64,000 nt of DNA from JAEUJM01 sp041918615 (lineage in GTDB: Bacteria; Actinomycetota; Acidimicrobiia; Acidimicrobiales; DATDAH01): NCBI GenBank assembly GCA_041918615.1, contig JAYRVH010000047.1, positions 1 through 64,000 on the forward strand. Reading direction: 5' to 3'. Below the pieces are notes generated by a model, which saw nothing but the letters and a program-made list of their open reading frames with translations, was not told the origin of the DNA and did not search any database. This document shows positions 49,696-56,999 of this stretch, piece by piece. A program made the translations under genes and the position numbers. How positions within the stretch are numbered: the first letter of the stretch is position 1; the number at the start of each line of letters is the position of its first letter.

Positions 49696-51078
49696 ATGTT
49701 CGCCACCCGCCTTCACTCGCTCGGAGGCCACCTGCTGGACATCGCCGCCGACATCGATCCCGATCTCATGACCGCCGCCCAGGCCGCCGAGGTGATCCGC
49801 GAGGCGGCCGAGATCGAGCGGACCGCGGCGGGGATCCGCCTACGGTCGGCGCACCGCATCGACAACGAGAGCTTGTGGGGCGAAGGCGGCGACCGGTCCG
49901 CGGCAGAATGGATGGGCAAGCACACCGGCCAGTCCGCCGCCGACGCGCAACGCGACCTGGAATGCTCGCGACGCTTGAGAGCACTTCCCGCCGCCGACGA
50001 CGCGGTGAAGAAGGGTGAGTTGTCGCCCGATCAGGCCAAGACGATCGCCGATGCCGCATCCGAGGACCCCGACTGCGAAGACGAGCTCGTCGACACCGCC
50101 AAGCGGGCATCGTTCGGGGAGCTCGCCCGCAAGGCCAAAGCCCGCAAGGCCGCCGCGCTCGGCGACGACGAGGCCCGCCACAGGGCGGCACACAAGAACC
50201 GGTCGTTCAAGAAGGGCACCAACGCCGCGGGTGAAGGGTGGGGGCGGTTCAACGGGCCCGCCGACATGAACGCCCGGCTGAACGCCCGGCTGAAGCCGTT
50301 CCTCGACGACGTGTTCGCCCAAGCTCGCGAACAGGGCCGCCGCGAACGCACCGACGCCTACCAATACGACGCGCTGATGGCCGCCCTCGGACTCACCGAT
50401 GCCATGGCCCGGCCTGGCGCGGCCGAGGACACCGACAAGGACGACGGCGGCGACGTGAACGACGGCGACAGGGGGCGGCCCACACCGAAGGGTGGGTCGC
50501 CCTCGCCTGCACCCGTCCCGCCTGCACCCGTCCCGACACCGCGAGCGTCGGGACGGGGCGCGCAGCTCATCCTGCGCATCGACGCCGCCGCCCTCAAGCG
50601 CGGCCACACCCAGGCGGGCGAGCTGTGCGAGATCCAAGGCGTCGGGCCCGTACCCGTCGCCGCGATCCGCGAGTTCCTGCCCGACGCCGCGATCGCGGTG
50701 GTTGTCCAAGACGGCGTCGACGTGTTCAACGTCACGAACTTCTCCCGCCGGGCCAACACCCTCCAACAGATCGTGCTGCACCTCCTCGACATCGGATGCA
50801 GCAGGCTCGGGTGCGCCGCCACCGAACACCTCCAGATCGACCACCGAGCCGACTGGGCCAAGACAAGAGTCACCGAACTCGCCTCCCTCGACTGGCTCTG
50901 CGTCCACGATCACAGACTGAAGACGCACGAGGGCTGGCAACTCGAGCCCGGCGCCGGCAAACGCGCCATGTACCCACCCGGCCAACAGTCATGGCTCGAC
51001 GACCCACCGGGCGACCCACCCGACCACGCCGCCGCCAGAAACACCGACAAGAGCAGCGGGTCGTCGGTGGCCATCTGA
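49696..51078 (+). CDS. DUF222/HNH endonuclease family protein (13E12-repeat type)
   Basis: A 460-residue protein of the DUF222 plus HNH type, often found in many copies in actinobacterial genomes (the REP13E12 family). The DUF222 part includes DLMTAAQAAEVIREAAEIER, GDRSAAEWMGKHTGQSAADA and LPAADDAVKKGELSPDQAKT. A Pro-rich linker with a duplicated PAPVP unit leads to the HNH region HLQIDHRADWAKTRV and WLCVHDHRLKTHEGW. The central Asn seems replaced (LASLDWLC), so nuclease activity is doubtful. Possibly mobile-element-related. Confidence 0.88.
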   Translation: MFATRLHSLGGHLLDIAADIDPDLMTAAQAAEVIREAAEIERTAAGIRLRSAHRIDNESLWGEGGDRSAAEWMGKHTGQSAADAQRDLECSRRLRALPAADDAVKKGELSPDQAKTIADAASEDPDCEDELVDTAKRASFGELARKAKARKAAALGDDEARHRAAHKNRSFKKGTNAAGEGWGRFNGPADMNARLNARLKPFLDDVFAQAREQGRRERTDAYQYDALMAALGLTDAMARPGAAEDTDKDDGGDVNDGDRGRPTPKGGSPSPAPVPPAPVPTPRASGRGAQLILRIDAAALKRGHTQAGELCEIQGVGPVPVAAIREFLPDAAIAVVVQDGVDVFNVTNFSRRANTLQQIVLHLLDIGCSRLGCAATEHLQIDHRADWAKTRVTELASLDWLCVHDHRLKTHEGWQLEPGAGKRAMYPPGQQSWLDDPPGDPPDHAAARNTDKSSGSSVAI

Positions 51079-51252
51079 AGCTGTCCGCTGGTGGCCAGTG
51101 GGTGCCCAATGACGGCCACGACGGAGTGTGGTCGGCGCGAAGGGAGGTCCTCGACGACGTCGCTCCCGGGCCCGGCGGTCGAGGGCACGCCTGTGTCGAC
51201 CTCGGCGTTGTGGCGGAGTTGCCAGGCCCGCGTGCCCAGGGGCAGCCGACCT
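51079..51252. repeat. Degenerate repeat relic, copy A
   Basis: 51081-51120 carries CTGTCCGCTGGTGG then CCAGTGGGTGCCCAATGACGG, similar to CTGGCCGCTAGCGG in the block at 52036-52075. Such 'tggcc-gct-a-cggg' tracts look like relics of a dispersed element. No gene is visible in this gap. Confidence 0.35.
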
Positions 51253-51819
51253 TCAAGCAGTGACTCGACTGGGCTCGTAACGCAGAGCGACCGCCCCCGA
51301 CCGGAACTCCTCGCGCCCCACGAGCCTCAACTCGAGCCGCTCGCGCAGGCCCGCCAACAACGTCGGTCCGTGGCCCGCCAGGACGGGGTGCACGACGAAC
51401 TCGTACTCGTCGATCAGTCCCAGATCCGCCAAGGCCAGGGGGAGGGTCACGCCTCCCACGGCCAGGCCTTCGCCGGGCTCCCGCTTGAGCTGCTGAACCG
51501 CTTCCCCCAGGTCGCCCTGCACGAGCTCCGCGTTCCAATCGACCCGGTCCAGGGTGCCCGACACGACGTACTTCTTCGCCCCGTCGATCGCCTCGGCGAA
51601 GGGGATCATCCACTCTGCCATCCAGTCAGGCCACGTTCCCGTCGCCGACTGCCGCCACGCCGCCTCCATCATCTCGTAGGTCACCCGGCCAAAGAGCAGC
51701 GCATCGGCTCGTTCCAGACTGGCGGCGAAATGGCGATGCAACTCCTCGTCCGGGATCCCCACCTGGTGATCGCAGCAGCCGTCGAGGGTGACGTTGATCG
51801 AGTACCGAAGCGGTCTCAT
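51253..51819 (-). CDS. Dihydrofolate reductase-like (RibD C-terminal domain) protein
   Basis: A 188-residue protein of the RibD C-terminal/DHFR-fold group. YSINVTLDGCCDHQVGIPDE opens it, with ADALLFGRVTYEMMEAAW, KKYVVSGTLDRVDWNAELV, LAVGGVTLPLALADLGLIDE and YEFVVHPVLAGHGPTLLAGL. Members are NADPH-dependent reductases of unknown specificity. It is not a folate or riboflavin gene by context and sits in an accessory patch between repeat relics. Confidence 0.88.
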   Translation of the reverse strand: MRPLRYSINVTLDGCCDHQVGIPDEELHRHFAASLERADALLFGRVTYEMMEAAWRQSATGTWPDWMAEWMIPFAEAIDGAKKYVVSGTLDRVDWNAELVQGDLGEAVQQLKREPGEGLAVGGVTLPLALADLGLIDEYEFVVHPVLAGHGPTLLAGLRERLELRLVGREEFRSGAVALRYEPSRVTA

Positions 51820-52296
51820 GGGTTGCTCTCCCTGGCTGCGGTCGCACGTACCCGGCCGACCCTAATCAGACCGGCGCCGCCGCCATTCTCATCGGTTCCC
51901 CGGTCGGACCTTGCTGGGCGGGCGCGGAGACCACGCTCCGTGGCACCGAAGTGCCGGTCGAGGGCGGCACCGGCAGGGCTGTCGTGTCCCCCGCCGTCAG
52001 CACCCTGCGTGAGGAGATGGCCGTGAGTGGGCGGCGTCTGCTGGCCGCTAGCGGGCAGATTCCGATGGCCGCCCGCAACGGACGTCGCCAGTCCAGATCG
52101 GCAGGTGGCAAGTGGACCCCGTCGCCGCATCGGCGACACTGGCAGAGATCCGTCGCCGAGCCCTCGTCCCGCCCTTCCTCACATTCTGTCGTGCACCGGT
52201 GCCCAACCAGACCCCGAGTCTGGCGCCGATCGTGCATCAGGGCCGCAACATCGTCGAGGTCGCCCGCAGATCGGACTCGACCGGTACCGTCGTCTC
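51820..52296. other. Intergenic stretch with repeat relic copy B and a hairpin
   Basis: No gene recognised. 52036-52075 holds the second copy of the degenerate repeat (CTGGCCGCTAGCGGGCAG then ATGGCCGCC), with a weaker echo near 52098-52122. A 6-bp stem, CCAGAC/GTCTGG with a 5-base loop, lies at 52207-52223. Confidence 0.4.
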
Positions 52297-52449
52297 GTGC
52301 CTGACGCACGCGAACCGTCGCTCCCAACCCACAAGGCACTGCTCTGGCCATGCCTCACCGCGATCGCCGACGACCTGCACGGATCGGGCCAGAAGGCCGA
52401 GATCGTCGAAGCCGTCGACGCGTCCTTCTTCGAGAACCTGGAGGGCTGA
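52297..52449 (+). pseudogene. Mrr N-terminal-like fragment
   Basis: GTG 52297 opens a 50-codon frame: VPDAREPSLPTHKALLWPCL, TAIADDLHGSGQKAEIVEAV, then a short tail and stop. The P-T-x-x-x-L-x-x-P-x-L-x-A-L pattern followed by KAEI resembles the winged-helix N-terminus of Mrr-type restriction enzymes. The nuclease domain is missing, and the frame ends six bases from the GH1 gene, so it is a truncated relic or a very small stand-alone protein. Confidence 0.42.
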
Positions 52450-52455
52450 GCGGAG

Positions 52456-53838
52456 CTACGCGCTCAGGAAGGCGCGGAACCAGTGGCCGGAGTCCTTGAT
52501 GGTCCGGCGCTGGGTACCGAAGTCGACGTGCACGAGGCCGAACCGGGGGCGGTAGCCGAGCGACCACTCGAAGTTGTCCATGAACGACCAGTAGAAGTAG
52601 CCGTCGACCGCCATGCCGTCGGCCCGGGCGCGGCCTACCTGGGCGATGTGCTTGCGCAGGTAGTCGATGCGACGCAGGTCGTGCACCCGGTCGCCCTCGG
52701 GCCCACCCTCGACGGCGTCGGGCAGCGACATGCCGTTCTCGGTGACCACGATGCTCGGGTACCGGTCGTAGGCGTCGAGCAGGGCGACGGCGTCGTAGAG
52801 GCCCGCCGGGTTCAGCCAGTGGCCCATCTGGTCGCGGTCGCCGCCCTTGACGCCGGGCTTCCGCGTGGCCAGCCCGCCGAGGTAGGGAACGGGGAACGCG
52901 AGCACCGACGCGTAGTACTGCGCCCCGATGAAGTCGAAGTCGACCTTGACCGCCTCGTCGTCGCCGGCACGGATGAAGCGCTCGACCTGGCCGACCACCG
53001 GGTTGTCGTCGGTGGGGTACCCGAGGCCGAGGTTCGGCTCGAGGAAGATGCCGTGGGTGATCGCCTCCATGGCGCGCTTGGCCCGCTGGTGGATGGCCGA
53101 CGGGCCCCGGGCCTCGACCGGACCGATCACGTGGGTGGTGCCGACCACGGCACCGGGCACCCGGTCGCGCACGACCCTGGCGGCGGCGGACTGGCAGAGG
53201 TTCACGTGGTGGACGGCGGCCATGAACGGCCGGGGGCCGACGATGCCCGGCGCGTGCATACCCAGCAGGTAGCCGCCGCCGCAGAACGACAGCGGCTCGT
53301 TGAAGATCATCCAATGCTTCACCCGGTCGCCGAGGCGGTCGGTCATCACGCCCACGTACTCCTCGAACCAGCCGACGATGTCGCGGTTCACCCATCCCCC
53401 GCGGTCCTGCAGCGCCTGGGGGAGATCCCAGTGGTACAGGGTGAGCCACGGCTCCATGCCGTTCGCGAGGGTGGCGTCGACCACCCGTGAGTAGAAGTCC
53501 AGGCCGGCCTCGTTCACCCGGCCCGTACCGTTCGGGAGCACGCGGGGCCACGACACCGAGAACCGGTTGGCGCCGACACCCAGCCCACCCATGATCTCGA
53601 GGTCGGGCTCGTAGCGGTGGTAGAAGTCGCAGGCCTCGTCGCCGTTCTCGCCCGTGAACACCGTGGGTATCGGCCGACGCTTGCGGTGGGTGAACGTGTC
53701 CCAGATGGAGGGGCCCTTCCCGTCGGCGTCCCACCCACCCTCGATCTGGTACGACGCCGTCGCGACCCCCCAGGTGAAGTCGTCGCCGAAGTCGGACGCC
53801 GCCATGCCGAAGAGGTCGGGTGCCGTCAGCTCGCTCAT
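52456..53838 (-). CDS. Glycoside hydrolase family 1 beta-glucosidase
   Basis: A 460-residue GH1 enzyme hydrolysing beta-glucosides or galactosides. FTWGVATASYQIEGGWDADG and IWDTFTHR open the barrel, the acid/base Glu is in HWMIFNEPLSFC, and the nucleophile Glu in SIVVTENGMSLPDAV. FYWSFMDNFEWSLGYRPRFG forms the glucose site. No signal peptide; cytosolic, acting on imported oligosaccharides. ATG 53838 has TAGCGT 7 bases upstream. Confidence 0.94.
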   Translation of the reverse strand: MSELTAPDLFGMAASDFGDDFTWGVATASYQIEGGWDADGKGPSIWDTFTHRKRRPIPTVFTGENGDEACDFYHRYEPDLEIMGGLGVGANRFSVSWPRVLPNGTGRVNEAGLDFYSRVVDATLANGMEPWLTLYHWDLPQALQDRGGWVNRDIVGWFEEYVGVMTDRLGDRVKHWMIFNEPLSFCGGGYLLGMHAPGIVGPRPFMAAVHHVNLCQSAAARVVRDRVPGAVVGTTHVIGPVEARGPSAIHQRAKRAMEAITHGIFLEPNLGLGYPTDDNPVVGQVERFIRAGDDEAVKVDFDFIGAQYYASVLAFPVPYLGGLATRKPGVKGGDRDQMGHWLNPAGLYDAVALLDAYDRYPSIVVTENGMSLPDAVEGGPEGDRVHDLRRIDYLRKHIAQVGRARADGMAVDGYFYWSFMDNFEWSLGYRPRFGLVHVDFGTQRRTIKDSGHWFRAFLSA

Positions 53839-53845
53839 CCCGGAG

Positions 53846-53851
53846 ACGCTA
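53846..53851 (-). promoter_or_regulatory. Candidate -10 box (leaderless start of GH1 gene)
   Basis: On the reverse strand TAGCGT ends 7 bases before ATG 53838. It lies in the 30-base gap to the divergent DUF1579-like gene. Confidence 0.42.
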
Positions 53852-53868
53852 ACGCCGACAGGCAAGCC

Positions 53869-54351
53869 ATGGAGAACGCGACCCTGCTGCCCATGCACCA
53901 CCGTCTCGCCCGGCTCGCCGGGGCCTACGCCGGCCCCGAGACCGTCCACGGAGACGCGGGAACCGCGGGTGGCGAGGCCACGGGGCGCTTCCGGACGAAC
54001 ATGGGGCTGGGTGGCCTGTTCCTGGTGATGGACTACCAACAGGAGCGATACGGCACTATCACGCGCCTCGCCCATGCCGTCTTCGGCTTCGACCCGCAGA
54101 CCGATCAGTTCACGATGCACTGGTTCGAGCACTGCGGTGAGGATCCGAGCGCCCGCGGGACCTGGCATGGGGACGACCTCGTGTTCGAGCGGGCCACCGC
54201 CCGGGGCCGAACGCGGTACGCCTTCGGCGCGCCGCTCGCCGATGCCGACACCCTGACCATGAGGCTCGAGACCTCGACGGACGGCGTGAACTGGGTGCCC
54301 GCCTTGACCGGGACCTACCGCCGGGCGAACTGGGACCGCCGGACCCGCTGA
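53869..54351 (+). CDS. DUF1579-like small protein
   Basis: A 160-residue single-domain protein similar to the DUF1579/lipocalin-like group. HRLARLAGAYAGPETVHG, ATGRFRTNMGLGGLFLVMDY, HAVFGFDPQTDQFTMHWFE and ARGTWHGDDLVFER form repeated antiparallel strands, as in fatty-acid-binding barrels. Function unknown. Divergent from the GH1 gene. Confidence 0.8.
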   Translation: MENATLLPMHHRLARLAGAYAGPETVHGDAGTAGGEATGRFRTNMGLGGLFLVMDYQQERYGTITRLAHAVFGFDPQTDQFTMHWFEHCGEDPSARGTWHGDDLVFERATARGRTRYAFGAPLADADTLTMRLETSTDGVNWVPALTGTYRRANWDRRTR

Positions 54352-54426
54352 CGCCTCGCCTGACCTCCAGCGTCACCAGCACCGCCGGACCCAACCACCT
54401 CGCTGATGCAACACCTCACCACCTCA

Positions 54427-56964
54427 TCACCTCAGACGGCGCGCCCTGGTGCCCGGCTCGGCCGTCGTCGGGTCGGCGGGCCAGTTGTGCTTCGGGTAGC
54501 GGCTGATCATGTCCCTGCGAACCTCGGCCCACGAGCCCGCCCAGAACCCGGGCAGGTCGGACGTCACCTGCACCTGCTGACCGGCCGGAGACAGCAGATG
54601 CACGGCCAGGGCCACCCGGCCACCGGCGACCGTGGGGTGGACGCCGACGCCGAACAGCTCCTGCACCCGCACCGACACGCTCGGCGGCTCGGTGCCGTAG
54701 TCGACGGGAAGCGAGCGGCCGCTCGGGAGCGTGACCGTCGCCGGAACGACCCGGTCGAGATCGCGCACCAGGTGGTGGCCCAGCCGGTCGCGCAGGACCC
54801 GGAGGACATCGATGCGCGCGAGGTCGGACCGACGGGTGGCGCCGGCCAGACGCGGGGCCAGCCAGTCTTCGAGCGACGCCGCAAGCGCGTCGTCGGAAAC
54901 GTCTGGCCACCCCCCACCCATGGAGCGCCGCGCGAAGGCGGCCCGACCTTGCAGCGCTCGCGCCTTCGCCGACCAGGTCAAGAGACCGAGCCCGCCGGTC
55001 CGCACCCGGTCGACCAGCGCCCCCGTCGCCTCCGCCCCCGGCTCGGGCCGACCGCGGGCCGACGAGAGCACGAGCGCGTCCAGCCGTCGCTCGGTCAGGC
55101 GTTCGAGGTCGTCACGCTCGACGTTCCAGGCCACGGCCGTCGTCTCGATGATGTCGCCGGCCGCCACGGTCTCCACGTCCTCGGCGTCCACGGAAGCGGC
55201 CAGTCGGACCCCGTCGTCGTCGCGGTGCAGCGGCCCCGGGCCGAGCTCCGCGACGACCAGGAAGGCGGCGTCGGCGAGCGGGTCGCTCGTGCCCAGGGCC
55301 ACCCCGCGACCGCTGCGCAGGCGGAACCGACCGGCGCCGCGCGCCTGTGCGATGCGATCGGGGTAGGCGAGCGCGAGCACCTCCCCGCACCGGTCGACGT
55401 CGGCGTGCCCGGCGGCCACGTCGACCCGCTTGGCGAGCTCGCGCGCCCGCCGGCGAACGGTGGCGAGCGCAGCCCTGTCGGACCGCGGATCACCAGTACG
55501 GTCATCGGTGATCAGCCGCACGCGAACGCCGATGTCGGCCGTCAGCTCGCTCGGCCGGCCCCGCAGCACATCTCGCTCCTCGAGCAGCGCCGCCAGCGCG
55601 CAGGCGGTCCACCCCAGGCCCCGTGAACGACCCTCGCGCGCCCGGGCCCCCAACACCATGTGGGCGAGCCGCGGGTGGATCGGGAGCCCGACCATGGCCC
55701 GGCCCGCAGTCGTCGCGCGACCGGCGGCGTCGAGGGCACCGAGGCGACGGAGGAGGGTCGTCGCCTCGGCCAGGCGATCGGCCGGGGGTGGGTCGAGGAA
55801 GGCGAGCTCGGCGGACGTCGCCCCCCACACGGCGACCTCGAGGGCCAGCCCCGCGAGGTCGACCGAGGCGATCTCGGGCTCGGCGAACGGCCGGCGGACG
55901 GCGTGCTCGGCCTCGGACCACAGGCGGTAGGCCACACCAGGCCCGGTGCGCCCCGACCGGCCAGAGCGCTGGACCGCCGAGGCCTTCGACGCCGGCCCGG
56001 TGTGGAGGCGGGTCAGCCCGCTGCGCCGGTCGTATCGGGGTCGACGCAGCTCGCCGGCATCGACGACCACACGCACGCCCTCGACGGTGAGACTCGTCTC
56101 GGCGATGTCGGTGGCCAGGACCACACGCCGCCGCCCCGGCACCGAGGCGCGCAGGGCCAGGTCCTGATCGCCCATCGGCAGCGTGCCGTGGAGCGGTCGG
56201 ATGTCCACCCCCGCCGGCAGGCCACCCCCGCCGGCCAACCCCTCGGCGACCCAGCGGATCTCCCGGGCCCCGGGAAGGAAGACCAGCAGGTCGCCCTCGT
56301 CGCTCCCGAGCGCCAGGCGGATCGCCGCGACGGTGGCGTCGGCCAGGCGTCCTCGTCGGTCGCGGGGCACCCAACGGACGTCGACCGGGTACGACCGGCC
56401 GGTGCTGACGATGACCGGGGCGGCAACGGACCCGTCGCCCAAGAGGTCGGCCAACCGGGCCGCGTCGAGGGTCGCCGACATGGCGAGGACCCGGAGGTCG
56501 GGTCGTAGCGCGCTGCGGGCATCGAGGGTGAACGCCAGGGCCAGGTCGGACTGGAGGTTGCGCTCGTGGATCTCGTCGAAGACGACCAGGCCGACGCCGG
56601 GGAGCGACGGATCATGTTGGAGGCGCCTGGTCAGGATCCCCTCGGTCACCACCTCGATGCGGGTGGCGCTTCCGCCATGGCGCTCGTCGCGTGTCCGATA
56701 GCCGACCGTGGCGCCGACCTCCTCGCCAAGCAGCTGTGCCATGCGCCGGGCCGTGGCCCGGGTGGCGAGCCGGCGAGGTTCGAGCATCACGATCCGGCCG
56801 CCGTCGAGCCACGGCTCGTCGAGGAGCCGAAGAGGCACCACCGTGGACTTCCCCGCCCCCGGCTCGGCCGAGAGGACGGCCGCGCCGGCCGCGGCCAGCG
56901 CGGCGCGCAGCGCCGGCACGCAGTCCTCCACCGCGAGTCCGGTCGGCGCGAGGTCGGGCGGCAT
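54427..56964 (-). CDS. hrpB: ATP-dependent helicase HrpB
   Basis: An 845-residue DEAH-type RNA helicase. Motif I is AAVLSAEPGAGKSTVVPLRL, motif II DEIHERNLQSD, motif III AMSATLDAARLADLLG, motif V VVLATDIAETSLTVEGV and motif VI QRSGRSGRTGPGVAYRLW. A C-terminal HrpB-specific region ends in LLSPAGQQVQVTSDLPGFW and VRRDMISRYPKHNWP, diagnostic for HrpB. Its cellular role in bacteria is poorly defined. Confidence 0.95.
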   Translation of the reverse strand: MPPDLAPTGLAVEDCVPALRAALAAAGAAVLSAEPGAGKSTVVPLRLLDEPWLDGGRIVMLEPRRLATRATARRMAQLLGEEVGATVGYRTRDERHGGSATRIEVVTEGILTRRLQHDPSLPGVGLVVFDEIHERNLQSDLALAFTLDARSALRPDLRVLAMSATLDAARLADLLGDGSVAAPVIVSTGRSYPVDVRWVPRDRRGRLADATVAAIRLALGSDEGDLLVFLPGAREIRWVAEGLAGGGGLPAGVDIRPLHGTLPMGDQDLALRASVPGRRRVVLATDIAETSLTVEGVRVVVDAGELRRPRYDRRSGLTRLHTGPASKASAVQRSGRSGRTGPGVAYRLWSEAEHAVRRPFAEPEIASVDLAGLALEVAVWGATSAELAFLDPPPADRLAEATTLLRRLGALDAAGRATTAGRAMVGLPIHPRLAHMVLGARAREGRSRGLGWTACALAALLEERDVLRGRPSELTADIGVRVRLITDDRTGDPRSDRAALATVRRRARELAKRVDVAAGHADVDRCGEVLALAYPDRIAQARGAGRFRLRSGRGVALGTSDPLADAAFLVVAELGPGPLHRDDDGVRLAASVDAEDVETVAAGDIIETTAVAWNVERDDLERLTERRLDALVLSSARGRPEPGAEATGALVDRVRTGGLGLLTWSAKARALQGRAAFARRSMGGGWPDVSDDALAASLEDWLAPRLAGATRRSDLARIDVLRVLRDRLGHHLVRDLDRVVPATVTLPSGRSLPVDYGTEPPSVSVRVQELFGVGVHPTVAGGRVALAVHLLSPAGQQVQVTSDLPGFWAGSWAEVRRDMISRYPKHNWPADPTTAEPGTRARRLR

Positions 56965-56999
56965 CGCTCCAGTGTCCCCGCTCCGGCACGATGACCTGC

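Noticed and set aside
49696..51078. HNH gene as a homing endonuclease or defence nuclease
   Set aside because: It has the DUF222 architecture common as multicopy genes, and a key HNH Asn appears replaced; no associated intron, toxin partner or defence gene.
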